Below, one piece after another: positions 34,793 to 43,415 of a stretch of 64,000 nt of DNA. The stretch is from Candidatus Symbiobacter mobilis CR. Its GTDB lineage: Bacteria > Pseudomonadota > Gammaproteobacteria > Burkholderiales > Burkholderiaceae_C. Both the position numbers and the translations under genes were made by a program. Position 1 is the stretch's first letter. Each line of letters starts with the position of its first letter. The stretch covers positions 1,426,001-1,490,000 of the forward strand of contig NC_022576.1 in the NCBI RefSeq assembly GCF_000477435.1, written 5' to 3'. The notes beneath the pieces are model-generated. The model made no database searches. It was not told the DNA's origin and worked only from the letters and a program-made list of their open reading frames with translations.

Positions 34793-37498
34793 GTGACCGG
34801 ATTTGCCCCCAAAACCTACCAACAGCAGGTGCTTGACAGCATCGAGGCCTATTTCCATGCCTGCCATGCGCTGCCTTCGCCTGCGGTGGCCTTCACCGCC
34901 ACGACTGAGCGCCTGTGGGGGCGCGGCAACCCCTACCACCCGCTCTCGGGTTTTCCTGCCGACATGCCGTACTTCTGCCTGCGGGTTCCCACCGGCGGCG
35001 GCAAGACTTGGCTGGCTGCCAGGAGCATCGCGCTGGTCAATACGCATCTGCTGCGAACCGAGCACAGCGTGATCCTGTGGCTGGTACCAAGCAAGCCCAT
35101 CCGGGAACAGACGCTGCGCGCCTTGCGTGACCGGCTGCATCCTTACCATGCCGCGCTGCGCGAGGCTGGGCCAGTCACGGTCCTGGATTTGGAAGAAGCC
35201 AAGAGCGTCCCCCGCGCCACGCTGGACACGTCGACGACCGTCATCGTCGCCACCCGCCAAGCGTTCCAGGTGGAAGACGAAGAATCGCGCAAGGTGTACC
35301 AAAACAGTGGCGCGTTGATGCACCACTTCGACAACCTGTCGCCCACCCAGCGCGACGCGCTGCTGCACGAAGGGGAAGGCGCCGAACGCACCGCCCCCTG
35401 CTCGCTGGCCAATGTGCTGCGCCTGCGCCGACCGTTCATCGTGGTGGACGAAGCGCACAACAGCCGCACGCCGCTCGCTTTCGACACGCTGGCGCGATTC
35501 CGCCCCAGTGGAGTGATGGAGCTGACTGCCACGCCCGACCTGGAACGCACGCCGAGCAATGTGCTCCACAGCGTCTGCGCCGCAGAGCTGAAGGCGGAGG
35601 AAATGATCAAGCTCCCGGTGGTACTGGAAACCGAGCCGAACTGGCAGCAATGTCTGGCGGATGCCATCGCCAAGCGAGAAGCCCTGCATGCGCTGGCCGA
35701 CCAAGAGCGCCGCGTAGGCAGCCCCTACCTGCGTCCGCTCGTGCTGATCCAGGCAGAACCGCGCCGCGCCGGAATCGATACGCTGGACGTGGAACGGGTT
35801 CGCAACGAGCTGAGCGCCAACCACGGCATTCCCGCCAACGAGATCGTCGTCGCCACCGGCGAGGAAAAGGGCTTGGAGCAAATCGATGCAGACTACACGC
35901 TGGGAATCGCCGACCCCGCCTGCCCGGTCAAGTTCGTCCTGACCCAACGGGCGCTGGCCGAGGGGTGGGATTGCCCTTTTGCGTACATCTTGGTCAGCAT
36001 GGCCTCGCTGACCTCTGCCACGGCTGTCGAGCAATTGCTGGGGCGCGTGTTGCGCCAACCCGGCGCAGTCCATCGGCAGGCCCTGGAGCTGAACAAGTCG
36101 TATGCCTTCGTGGTGTCGCGCAACTTCAGTGAAACCGCAGCCACGTTGCGGGAACGACTGGTCGCGGGCGCTGGATTCGAGCGGCGCGAAGTGGCCGATT
36201 TCGTCGCCGCAGCGAAGACAGAACAGGCATGGCTAGATTGGGCGGGACATGCCGGGCGCGTGGCTGTTCCACCTGTGACCATCGCGCTGACCGAACAGCC
36301 CGACCTCCACGACATACCCAAGCCGGTTCGCGACAAGGTGCGCTGGGACAGCCTGCTCCAAACGCTAACCATCACCGTGCCGCTGACCGAGGACGAGACT
36401 GCATTGCTACAGGCGACGGTCACGGGCGCTTCGGCAGCGGCGGCGCTTGCCCAAGCCGCCGAAACCAGCCGCACCACGGCCATCGATTTCTTCCAGACCC
36501 CTGCAGAACGGGGCGAGAGACTGCGCGTTCCACAACTTGCCTTGCGGGTGCAGGGCAAGCTCCAGTTGTTCGACGACCCGGAAGTGCTCGACTACCCGTG
36601 GGACTTGCCGACTTTTGATGCCGTACCGACCGGCGACGATCTGCGTGCGCTGGGTGCTGGCATGAAGGTGGCGGAATTTGGCGAGATCGATATCCATGAC
36701 CAGAATGGAACACTGATCCCATCCTTTCTGCCTGGGGTGCAGCGCGATCTGGGGTTGGTCTATCGGCCCGAGCACTGGGACGAGGTGCGTCTGGCCACAT
36801 GGCTGTGCCGGAACCTGCCGGAGCCTTCTCTTACGCACGCCAGCAAGCAAGCCTTCGTCGCCGCGTGGGTGACTGCGTTGCTGCGGACGGAAGGCTTTAC
36901 GCTGGCACGCGCCAATCTGCAAAAGTTTCTGATCCGCAGCCTGCTGGAAGCACGCATCCGTGCGCTGCGCCAACGGGCCGTCAGCAAGGCGTTCCAACAA
37001 ACGCTGTTTGGCGATGACGCGGCTGTGCGCGTGGCGGTGACCGATCAGTACGCTTATGCGTTCCACGCACAGGCTTATGCGCCGACCCGCGACTACGACG
37101 GTCAATTCGGGCGCTTCGACTTTCGCAAGCACTATTACGGGCGCATCGGCAACTTCGATAGCAACGAAGAATTCGAGTGCGCATGCAGGTTGGACATTCT
37201 TGCGCAGCAGGGGCGAATCCAGTTCTGGGTTCGCAACCTGGTTCGCCGCGAAGGTTGCGCTTTCTTCCTGCAAAAGGCCAACGGCCGTTTCTACCCGGAC
37301 TTTGTTTGCCAACTGCCCGGCAAAGGGGACCAGCCTGGCCCGATCCTCGTCGTCGAATACAAAGGCGGGTATGGATGGGCCAACGCAGAGGACGACCGCC
37401 TGATCGGCGGCCTGTGGGCGAGCCTTTCCGAAGGACGATGCCGGTTCGTGATGGTCAAGGACAAACAGTGGGAGCGGATCGAGGAGCAGTTGCGATAA
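34793..37498 (+). CDS. res: Type III restriction endonuclease subunit (Res)
   Basis: Res is the helicase/nuclease subunit that cuts DNA after encounter of two Mod-Res complexes. The 901-residue product has Walker A PTGGGKTWLAA (about residue 69), the DEAH-type box VVDEAHNSRTP (about residue 219), LTATPD, helicase motif VI region (TAVEQLLGRVLRQPGA) and a C-terminal PD-(D/E)XK endonuclease (FYPDFVCQLPGK then VVEYKGG near residue 855). All motor and nuclease motifs are present. It is the last gene of the type III operon, and a flgL-end repeat follows after 93 bases. Confidence 0.93.
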   Translation: MTGFAPKTYQQQVLDSIEAYFHACHALPSPAVAFTATTERLWGRGNPYHPLSGFPADMPYFCLRVPTGGGKTWLAARSIALVNTHLLRTEHSVILWLVPSKPIREQTLRALRDRLHPYHAALREAGPVTVLDLEEAKSVPRATLDTSTTVIVATRQAFQVEDEESRKVYQNSGALMHHFDNLSPTQRDALLHEGEGAERTAPCSLANVLRLRRPFIVVDEAHNSRTPLAFDTLARFRPSGVMELTATPDLERTPSNVLHSVCAAELKAEEMIKLPVVLETEPNWQQCLADAIAKREALHALADQERRVGSPYLRPLVLIQAEPRRAGIDTLDVERVRNELSANHGIPANEIVVATGEEKGLEQIDADYTLGIADPACPVKFVLTQRALAEGWDCPFAYILVSMASLTSATAVEQLLGRVLRQPGAVHRQALELNKSYAFVVSRNFSETAATLRERLVAGAGFERREVADFVAAAKTEQAWLDWAGHAGRVAVPPVTIALTEQPDLHDIPKPVRDKVRWDSLLQTLTITVPLTEDETALLQATVTGASAAAALAQAAETSRTTAIDFFQTPAERGERLRVPQLALRVQGKLQLFDDPEVLDYPWDLPTFDAVPTGDDLRALGAGMKVAEFGEIDIHDQNGTLIPSFLPGVQRDLGLVYRPEHWDEVRLATWLCRNLPEPSLTHASKQAFVAAWVTALLRTEGFTLARANLQKFLIRSLLEARIRALRQRAVSKAFQQTLFGDDAAVRVAVTDQYAYAFHAQAYAPTRDYDGQFGRFDFRKHYYGRIGNFDSNEEFECACRLDILAQQGRIQFWVRNLVRREGCAFFLQKANGRFYPDFVCQLPGKGDQPGPILVVEYKGGYGWANAEDDRLIGGLWASLSEGRCRFVMVKDKQWERIEEQLR

Positions 37499-37591
37499 GC
37501 CTTTGCAATGCGCGAAAGCCTATGCTTGTAGACACTGATGAGATTCGCCGTTCGGGCGAATATGTCCGTGCGTATCGCATGCACCGTCACC

Positions 37592-37701
37592 GGCATCTCG
37601 GACTTCAACAACAAGCAAACCGGCTACCAAGCCGCACTGCAAAGCTACGCCAAGGTGCAGCAGCTTTCGCTGTTTGAGTACATGCGGTAGGGGCTGGGGG
37701 G
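37592..37701 (+). repeat. flgL 3'-end repeat, copy 3
   Basis: This is identical over all 110 bases to 31829-31938, including the stop codon and the GGGGCTGGGGGG tail. It starts abruptly at GGCATCTCGG. Beyond the tail the sequence is CGCT, as in copy 4, and not TAAA as in copy 1. The next 188 bases up to vapB show no feature. Confidence 0.92.
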
Positions 37702-37889
37702 CGCTGGTGAGCTTGGCTGGGCGTTTGGCTGGGCTTGGGGGCGCTTGGGCAGGTTGCTGGCGAAGTTGCGACACGTCGCAGAATGGGTACTCCCCGTCAC
37801 CACAGGGTAGCGGGCCATCGCGACTTCTATCACGCCTATCCTCCCACCCACAGCGCTGCGCATCCCGTGTGATGCAGTGGAGACATACC

Positions 37890-38102
37890 ATGCATGCCCT
37901 TGTTATTGAAGACGAATTGATCGAGCAAGCCATCCGTGTCAGCGGTGTTCAGGACGAACGCCAGCTTGTCGAAACAGCATTGCGGGAATTCATTGCCCAG
38001 CGTCGAAAAGGGGAAGCAGCGGCACCGGTAGACGCGCTTGCGGCAGTCTTTGGCCAGTTGCACTGGGAGGGCGATCTCGACGCAATGAGGAGGGATCAAT
38101 GA
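37890..38102 (+). CDS. vapB: VapB-family antitoxin
   Basis: The 70-residue product has a short N-terminal ribbon-helix-helix-like segment (HALVIEDELIEQAIRVSGVQDERQLVETALREFIAQRRK) and a C-terminal tail with LHWEGDLDAMRRD, typical of VapB antitoxins that fold around the PIN toxin. Its stop overlaps the vapC start by 4 bases (ATGA). GTGGAG precedes the ATG. It lies in the interval between flgL-end copies 3 and 4. Confidence 0.88.
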   Translation: MHALVIEDELIEQAIRVSGVQDERQLVETALREFIAQRRKGEAAAPVDALAAVFGQLHWEGDLDAMRRDQ

Positions 38103-38515
38103 TCCTCGTCGACTCTTCCGTCTGGATCGATTACTTCCGTGGCATGACAACGCCACAAACCTGCTTTTTGCGCGACGAGGCCGATCGTTCCACACTCGTC
38201 GTTGGCGATCTGATCCTGTGCGAAGTTTTACAGGGCTTTCGCCACAACGAGGAACGCGAGCGGGCACGAATGCTGCTGCTGGGGTTTCATTACCGCGACA
38301 TGGTCGGTCAGGCAGTTGCGCTGGAGGCTGCGAAGAATTATTCCGCGCTGCGTGTGCGTGGCATCACGATACGCAAAACCATCGATGTCTTGATCGGCAC
38401 GTTTTGTCTGCGTAATGGTTTTGCCTTGCTGCATGCGGATCGCGATTTCGACCCGTTGGCCGAACACCTCGGTTTGCACGTCTGGCGCTCTCCATCGGGG
38501 GATGGGGCCACATAG
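38099..38515 (+). CDS. vapC: VapC-family PIN-domain toxin
   Basis: The 138-residue product is a PIN-domain ribonuclease with the four acidic positions visible: Asp in ILVDSSVWIDYF, Glu in LILCEVLQGF, Asp in KTIDVLIGTFC and Asp in LLHADRDFDPLAEHL. VapC toxins cleave tRNA or rRNA when their antitoxin is lost. The gene looks intact and is coupled to vapB. A flgL-end repeat follows after 35 bases. Confidence 0.9.
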   Translation: MILVDSSVWIDYFRGMTTPQTCFLRDEADRSTLVVGDLILCEVLQGFRHNEERERARMLLLGFHYRDMVGQAVALEAAKNYSALRVRGITIRKTIDVLIGTFCLRNGFALLHADRDFDPLAEHLGLHVWRSPSGDGAT

Positions 38516-38550
38516 CCAAAGGTGATGACCTTCACGCACGTGATGAAGCG

Positions 38551-38644
38551 GACAACAAACAAACCGGCCACAAGTCGCACTGCAAAGCTACGCCAAGGTG
38601 CAGCAGCTTTCGCTGTTTGAGTACATGCGGTAGGGGCTGGGGGG
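38551..38644 (+). repeat. flgL 3'-end repeat, copy 4
   Basis: It matches the flgL end with a small internal deletion (ACCGGCCACAAGTCGCACTG for the longer native stretch), then matches exactly from GCAAAGCTACG through the stop codon to GGGGGG. The sequence before it (TGATGACCTTCA) resembles that before copy 2. Confidence 0.88.
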
Positions 38645-38649
38645 CGCTT

Positions 38650-39594
38650 TTATTCCGTCTTGCCGTTTTGCATCATCAACATGACCTCCGCCTCGGTCAG
38701 CCCGACCAAGCCAGCGACTTGTTGCGGCGTCAATCCACTCTGAAGCGCCTTCCAGGCAATGGCCGCTCGTTCGGCCTGCCGCCCTTCTTGCAGCCCCTTT
38801 TGCAGCCCTTGTTGTCGCCCTTCTTGCAGCCCTTGTTGTATACCTTGTTGTATACCTTGTTGTATACCTTCTTTCAACCCATCATTGCTCGCTTTTTCCA
38901 AGGCGCCCCGTTGCAAAAAAATGAAGTCCATCCGTTTGTGCTGCATTTCCAGTTCTTCTTGACTCATCCCCGCTTTATTGATGATCGTGAATGCCTGTTG
39001 GAGCATCGGTGATGCCATGGTTTCCGGGATGTAGTCCAGCTTGCCGGCATTTTTGATGAAGTAAATCCATTTATCCCGAATGTTTTCCAGTTCTTCAATT
39101 GTCTTGGTGAACTTTGGCAATTCCACAAAGATCAGCTCGATATCCCCGGTGTATTCGATAAACCGCTTTTTCTCAATCAATTTGAAGTGGCTGATGACTG
39201 TATCTTCGTTATCATGGAACATCACAAAGTCTGCCAGGGTGAGCGCAATGATAGGACAAAGGCTCGTGTAGCATTCTCCTGCTTGCAGTTGGTCCGCATA
39301 GTGCTTGGCCGCGTTGTATAGGACGCGCGCTTCGAAGCCCTTGACGTTCAAGACCTGCATTTCAATGATGACAGCGCTGCCATTCGCCAAAACGGCCTTG
39401 ACATCGACATAGGTGTCTTTCATCCCCTTGAGCATGGGGATTTGGTACGGATCGACAATGTCCAAATCCGTGATAGCCCGATCACCGGCGTAATCGAGCA
39501 TCGCGTTGAGAAAATCGATCAGAACAGGTTTGGACTGCAAAGATCCAAAGACTTTTTTGAATGCGTAGTCGGTTTTGACATCAAGAAATCGCAT
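38650..39594 (-). CDS. Rpn-family PD-(D/E)XK nuclease / putative transposase
   Basis: The 314-residue product belongs to the Rpn/PDDEXK_2 family. It has the N-terminal motif KTDYAFKKVFGS and the nuclease core DTYVDVKAVLANGSAVIIEMQV (about residues 70-92, Asp and Glu-x-Gln positions). The C-terminal tail has Gln/Gly-rich repeats, (GIQQ)3 then GLQEGRQQGLQKGLQEGRQ, typical of this family. Relatives promote recA-independent recombination and some act against phages. It begins directly beyond flgL-end copy 4 and points towards it. The gene looks intact. Confidence 0.88.
   Translation of the reverse strand: MRFLDVKTDYAFKKVFGSLQSKPVLIDFLNAMLDYAGDRAITDLDIVDPYQIPMLKGMKDTYVDVKAVLANGSAVIIEMQVLNVKGFEARVLYNAAKHYADQLQAGECYTSLCPIIALTLADFVMFHDNEDTVISHFKLIEKKRFIEYTGDIELIFVELPKFTKTIEELENIRDKWIYFIKNAGKLDYIPETMASPMLQQAFTIINKAGMSQEELEMQHKRMDFIFLQRGALEKASNDGLKEGIQQGIQQGIQQGLQEGRQQGLQKGLQEGRQAERAAIAWKALQSGLTPQQVAGLVGLTEAEVMLMMQNGKTE
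38832..38867 (-). repeat. 12-bp microsatellite in the Rpn-like gene
   Basis: CTTGTTGTATAC (plus strand) is repeated three times without change and encodes GIQQ units. Slippage in multiples of 12 would keep the frame. Confidence 0.85.
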
Positions 39595-39633
39595 GCTGTT
39601 TCTCCGTAAAAAATAATGACGATTGACGACTTG

Positions 39634-39776
39634 GAACCTATTTCAGTAGGCAGGCGAACCGAAGCAATGTGCGCGGCACCGGAGCGCAGGAACCGGAATG
39701 TACGTACAGTACATGAGGATTCCGAGCACCGCCGCCGCGTGCAATGCGATGGCGCAGCCCCTACTGGAATAGGTTC
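39634..39776. mobile_element. MITE-like 143-bp palindromic element
   Basis: The ends GAACCTATTTCAGTAGG and CCTACTGGAATAGGTTC form a 17-bp inverted repeat with one mismatch. The interior folds further around TGTACGTACAGTACA and GGAAT/ATTCC arms. No ORF is apparent. The right end coincides with the point where similarity of the helicase fragment stops, so it probably inserted into or beside that gene. Confidence 0.65.
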
Positions 39777-39777
39777 T

Positions 39778-39945
39778 AAAAGGCAGGCCCACTTGAACGA
39801 AAGGCCCCTTGCACCAGGCCTCTTCTTCGTCGTGTACGAAGCGGCTCATCAATCCGTGGCTGAAGGCATCCGCCGGTTCGAATGCCGAAACCAGAAATTG
39901 CGTGAGGCCGAACTGGATGCTGCGGGCGAGTAGCGATGGAAGCAT
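39778..39945 (-). pseudogene. N-terminal fragment of a helicase-like gene
   Basis: About 56 codons from the ATG at 39945 read MLPSLLARSIQFGLTQFL and later RFVHDEEEAWCKGPFVQVGLPF. This resembles my recollection of N-termini of large DEAD/DEAH-type helicases of defence islands. The similarity stops at the MITE-like element and the rest of the gene is absent. The family assignment is from memory of the motif and is tentative; the truncation is clear. Confidence 0.35.
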
Positions 39946-40038
39946 GCAGGTTCTTTCTTGTGCTCTCAGCGTCTGCCAGGCCCCCAGCGTGCGGTGAGTT
40001 CGGCGGCCAGTAGTCGTTCATTGAACTACACTTCGCCG

Positions 40039-40225
40039 ATGCAATTCGAGTGGGATGAAGCAAAAAGCGATTGGAGAAGATCGCTACCCATTGCGCGGCA
40101 ATATTGATAGGTGTCTCTACGTGTTGGTTTATACGCCGCGCCACGGTGTGATCCGCATTATTTCCGCACGAAAAGCCAATCCACGGGACAGAAAGCAATA
40201 TGAAAACCGTACGCATGAGGATTGA
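40039..40225 (+). pseudogene. Broken BrnT-family toxin
   Basis: The start MQFEWDEAKSDW is the canonical BrnT N-terminus, and the end VLVYTPRHGVIRIISARKANPRDRKQYE is its canonical C-terminus. The middle part is deleted and the two pieces are in different frames. The toxin is therefore inactive. Its 3' end overlaps the antitoxin start by 26 bases. Confidence 0.78.
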
Positions 40226-40535
40226 CATCCAGAACCCGCCAGCCCAACCCACAGGGCGCATCGACACCAACGTGGTCGATGCCACGACCACTGCGGACAT
40301 TGCCAGGTACAAAGCGGCTGACGATGCCGATGCCTTGCTTGATGCAGCGACGTTCGCACGCCGTATTCGCAAACGACTGGGATGGAGCCAGGCTGAGTTT
40401 GCCCAGCGTATCGATGTGTCGCTCGACACCATCCGCAACTGGGAACAAGGGAAGCGCTGCCCAACCGGCGCGGCAAAAGCCCTATTGAAAGTGCTGGACA
40501 AAGCCCCCGAGGCAGCGCTGGCAGCGCTGCAATGA
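40200..40535 (+). CDS. XRE-type antitoxin of a BrnT locus
   Basis: The 111-residue product has a C-terminal helix-turn-helix (IRKRLGWSQAEFAQRIDVSLDTIRNWEQGKR) preceded by an N-terminal toxin-binding part. It overlaps the broken BrnT toxin by 26 bases, which fits a BrnT partner of the XRE type. The reading frame is intact while the toxin is destroyed, the usual direction of toxin-antitoxin decay. Confidence 0.8.
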   Translation: MKTVRMRIDIQNPPAQPTGRIDTNVVDATTTADIARYKAADDADALLDAATFARRIRKRLGWSQAEFAQRIDVSLDTIRNWEQGKRCPTGAAKALLKVLDKAPEAALAALQ

Positions 40536-40555
40536 ACCGTCGACATGACGGGTGG

Positions 40556-40725
40556 GTCAGGTGACGAAGAAGGACCAGGCGGCGCGGTAGTCGGCTTCGC
40601 GGTTTGCGCGGGTGAAGGGGGCGGTGTAGATGCGTTCGACCTAGCGGGAGCCGCCGGGCAGGGTGTCGTCCATCACCCACTGGGTGATGGTGGCGCCGTC
40701 GGGGACTAGCGGGGTTCCGCCGCGT
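40556..40725 (-). pseudogene. Remnant of an unidentified coding sequence
   Basis: On the minus strand an open stretch reads GTPLVPDGATITQWVMDD and, after one in-frame stop, VERIYTAPFTRANREADYRAAWSFFVT followed by a stop. The codon pattern suggests the C-terminal end of a former gene whose family I do not recognise. It fills the gap before the ATPase gene together with the PemK fragment. Confidence 0.4.
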
Positions 40726-40726
40726 T

Positions 40727-40773
40727 GTCGTGTTGGCGATGATCACCTCGGCCAAGAATGCCCCCTGGCCGCT
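40727..40773 (+). repeat. 47-bp duplicate of the PemK-like toxin gene
   Basis: Identical to 32314-32360 except for one base (GTGTTGGCG for GTGTTAGCG). It is an isolated fragment with no antitoxin, 8.4 kb from the larger copy, and indicates past rearrangement between the flgL-repeat zone and this zone. Confidence 0.85.
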
Positions 40774-40833
40774 AGAGCAAGAAATTAGCGACAGGCCTTT
40801 AGGCCAGGATTCCAAACCGAAGTTTGTTTTACG

Positions 40834-42429
40834 ATGAAAAAGTTCAACACCGCTGGCCCCAGCATTGCCGCAGACCATTACCTGATCGACCCGCTGGCGC
40901 GCATCGACTTGCCGGAAATCGAGACCTTGATTGCCGACAAGCGGTATTTCGTCCTCCACGCCCCACGTCAAACCGGCAAGACCACATCGCTGCTCGCGTT
41001 GATGCACTATTTGAATGCGCAGGGAACATACCGTGCGCTGTACGCCAATATTGCGGCAGCGCAAACCGCACGGGGCAATGTGGCAAGCGGGTTGTCCGCA
41101 ATCACCCAGGCGCTGGTTCGTCAGGCGGCGTATTACATCCAAGACACCGCGCTTTCCGCATGGCTGCGTCAGAACAAGGACATGGACCCCAACGAGCTGC
41201 TGACGGCGCTGCTTTCCCACTGGGCACAAACCAGCGACCGGCCTGTGGTGTTGCTGCTCGATGAAGTCGATGCGCTGGTCGGCGATACGCTGATTTCGTT
41301 GCTGCGCCAAATCCGTGCAGGCTATGCGCAGCGCCCAGAAGCATTTCCGCAGGCGATGATCTTGTGCGGCGTTCGGGACGTTCGCGACTACCGCATCCAC
41401 ACTGCGCACCATGAAATCATCACCGGCGGGTCAGCATTCAACATCAAAGCCGTGTCATTGCGGCTGGGGAATCTGAGCGAACAGGAAACGCGGGAACTGT
41501 GGCAACAGCATCAGGACGCCACCGGCCAGCACATCGACCCTGCGATCTACCCGGAACTCTGGCAAGACACAGCAGGCCAGCCGTGGCTGGTCAACGCCCT
41601 GGGGTATGAGGTGACGTGGCAAGACCGCGAAGCACGCAACCCCCAGGTACCGATCACGCTGGAACGGTACAAAGCAGCCCGCGAGCGGTTGATCCAAAGC
41701 CGGGCCACGCATTTGGACCAGCTCACCGACAAACTCCGGGAACCCCGCGTGCATGGCATCGTCGCGGCGCTGTTGCAAGGCGAAGCAGTGACAGAACAAT
41801 TCCCGACCGACGACCTGCAATACGTCGAAGACTTGGGATTGATACGCCAAAAGCCGATGTTGGCCTTATCCAATCGCATTTACCAGGAAATCATTCCCCG
41901 CGAACTCACGTGGTCTACGCAAGTCGTCCTCACCCACGAACAACCTTGGTATCTGGACGAAAACCGCCGGATTGATGTGCCCAAATTGCTTCGTGCCTTC
42001 CAACAATTCTTTCGGGAGAATGCGGATGCCTGGCTGGAAAAATACGACTACAAAGAAGCCGGGCCGCAATTGTTGTTGCAGGCTTTTCTACAGCGCATCG
42101 TCAACGGCGGCGGGCGAATCAGCCGCGAATATGGGCTGGGAAGAAAACGCACCGATTTGTTTTTGGAATGGCCGCTGGACGTACAACAAGGCTATTTGGG
42201 GCCGGTACAGCGCGTGGTGATAGAAATCAAAATCGTCCACGACCACCAAAGCCTGGACACATTACAAAAACAGGGCATCACCCAAACGGCAGGGTATGCC
42301 GACCAATGCGGCGCCCAGGAGGCGCATTTGGTTCTTTTTGACAGAAGGCCGGGCAAGACCTGGGAAGAACGGATATGGCAATCCGAAGCCACCGAAGGGC
42401 TACGCACCATTGTGGTGTGGGGGGCGTAG
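40834..42429 (+). CDS. AAA ATPase / PD-(D/E)XK nuclease protein, copy A
   Basis: The 531-residue product has an N-terminal AAA-like ATPase (Walker A APRQTGKTTSLLAL at about residues 46-59, Walker B VVLLLDEVDALVGD at about 138-151). A winged-helix-like middle follows. The C-terminal PD-(D/E)XK nuclease domain has KRTDLFLEWP and VVIEIKIVHDHQSL (about residues 444-475). The family is widespread but of unknown function. Two further copies lie at 50311-51909 and 54010-55605 in the same orientation. It converges with the broken Res gene downstream. Confidence 0.85.
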   Translation: MKKFNTAGPSIAADHYLIDPLARIDLPEIETLIADKRYFVLHAPRQTGKTTSLLALMHYLNAQGTYRALYANIAAAQTARGNVASGLSAITQALVRQAAYYIQDTALSAWLRQNKDMDPNELLTALLSHWAQTSDRPVVLLLDEVDALVGDTLISLLRQIRAGYAQRPEAFPQAMILCGVRDVRDYRIHTAHHEIITGGSAFNIKAVSLRLGNLSEQETRELWQQHQDATGQHIDPAIYPELWQDTAGQPWLVNALGYEVTWQDREARNPQVPITLERYKAARERLIQSRATHLDQLTDKLREPRVHGIVAALLQGEAVTEQFPTDDLQYVEDLGLIRQKPMLALSNRIYQEIIPRELTWSTQVVLTHEQPWYLDENRRIDVPKLLRAFQQFFRENADAWLEKYDYKEAGPQLLLQAFLQRIVNGGGRISREYGLGRKRTDLFLEWPLDVQQGYLGPVQRVVIEIKIVHDHQSLDTLQKQGITQTAGYADQCGAQEAHLVLFDRRPGKTWEERIWQSEATEGLRTIVVWGA

Positions 42430-42476
42430 TGCCTGCTGGATTACTGCAGTTCTCTCATGGACAGAATTATCTCTTT

Positions 42477-43415
42477 CTAGGTTCCCACACCTTCCCCAAT
42501 CGGTGTACTGTGCATCGCATAGCGGGCATGGTGATCGATGACATCCATGACTTTGGAGGGTTCGCCGTTCACCACATCCCAACACCACGTACCAAACCCA
42601 CCGCGCGAATTCACCGCATGTACCCAGGCATCCAGCGCCAAACGTTTATTGCGGTTTTGGTCAGAATCCTCGCCTTTGATTTCCAGCACCAACAATTTTC
42701 CATTGGCCAGACGAATCAAAAAGTCAGGCACAAAACGCCGCTTGCTGCCACGCCAAAGGTAATAAATCTGAAAACCCAAATGGTCGTTTTTGGCAAATGC
42801 AGCCACATCCAAGCGCTTTTCCAGCAGGGTCGTGGTGTACGGCTCCCAGGTACTGTCGGCCACGGCGTGACTGATTTGAGACTTGGTAGTTTCGATGCAG
42901 GGCTTGGTGGAGTACCAGGTGCGCATCAGTCGGGTGGAGCCAATCGGAAATTCAGCGTCAAACACCGGTTCCAGCTTTTCGCTGTTTTGCTGATGGATTT
43001 GGGCGATGACGTGTCCCACCAGCGTGTCGATGGACAAAGCAACCAGAATGCGTTTGCGCAGGGGTTCCTGATGGAATAGCGAGGGAATTTCCAGCCGGTC
43101 AGAGGCCAGAAACTGCTCAACAAGTCGAACCAGTTGAACGATCAACAACTCCCGCCCCCCGGTAAAGCCATGTTCTAGTGTCTCCAAAGCCTTGCGCGCA
43201 GCCAAAAACAGCAAGCGCTGCAAGCGAAATTCATCAGGAAAGGCTTCCAGGTCGATCGACACTGCTTGGGACAAATCCGCAGCACCATCCAGTGCGGGGG
43301 CCAGATCGGCACTCACACGCACCTGGGCGGGGTCAATTTTGAGGCGCGGCATCTTGGACCAGTCCACCGTCAGGTCAGGACGAACGATCACATCCACGCG
43401 CAGCACAATAGGCAT
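42477..43415 (-). pseudogene. C-terminal part of broken Res-like helicase/nuclease
   Basis: This frame holds the C-terminal part of a BPTD_3080-type restriction protein. It begins near VDVIVRPDLTVDWSKMP and includes a nuclease-like region (RRFVPDFLIRLANGKLLVLEIKGEDSD, Asp and Glu-x-Lys). The N-terminal helicase part lies in another frame (43375-44766). The two overlap by 41 bases without forming one continuous protein, and helicase motifs V and VI are in neither. Read with its neighbour, this is one gene with an internal deletion and frameshift. Confidence 0.78.

Noticed and set aside
31798..38644. flgL-end repeats as a CRISPR-like array
   Set aside because: The repeat is about 100 bases of coding sequence, intervals are 0.6 to 5 kb and contain genes, and there are no cas genes.
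40129..41412. Minus-strand frames opposite the three ATPase-nuclease copies (also near 50242-50892 and 53836-54588)
   Set aside because: They recur only because the plus-strand genes are duplicated; no domain is seen, apart from the IstB-like tail at 53836-53999, which is reported separately.
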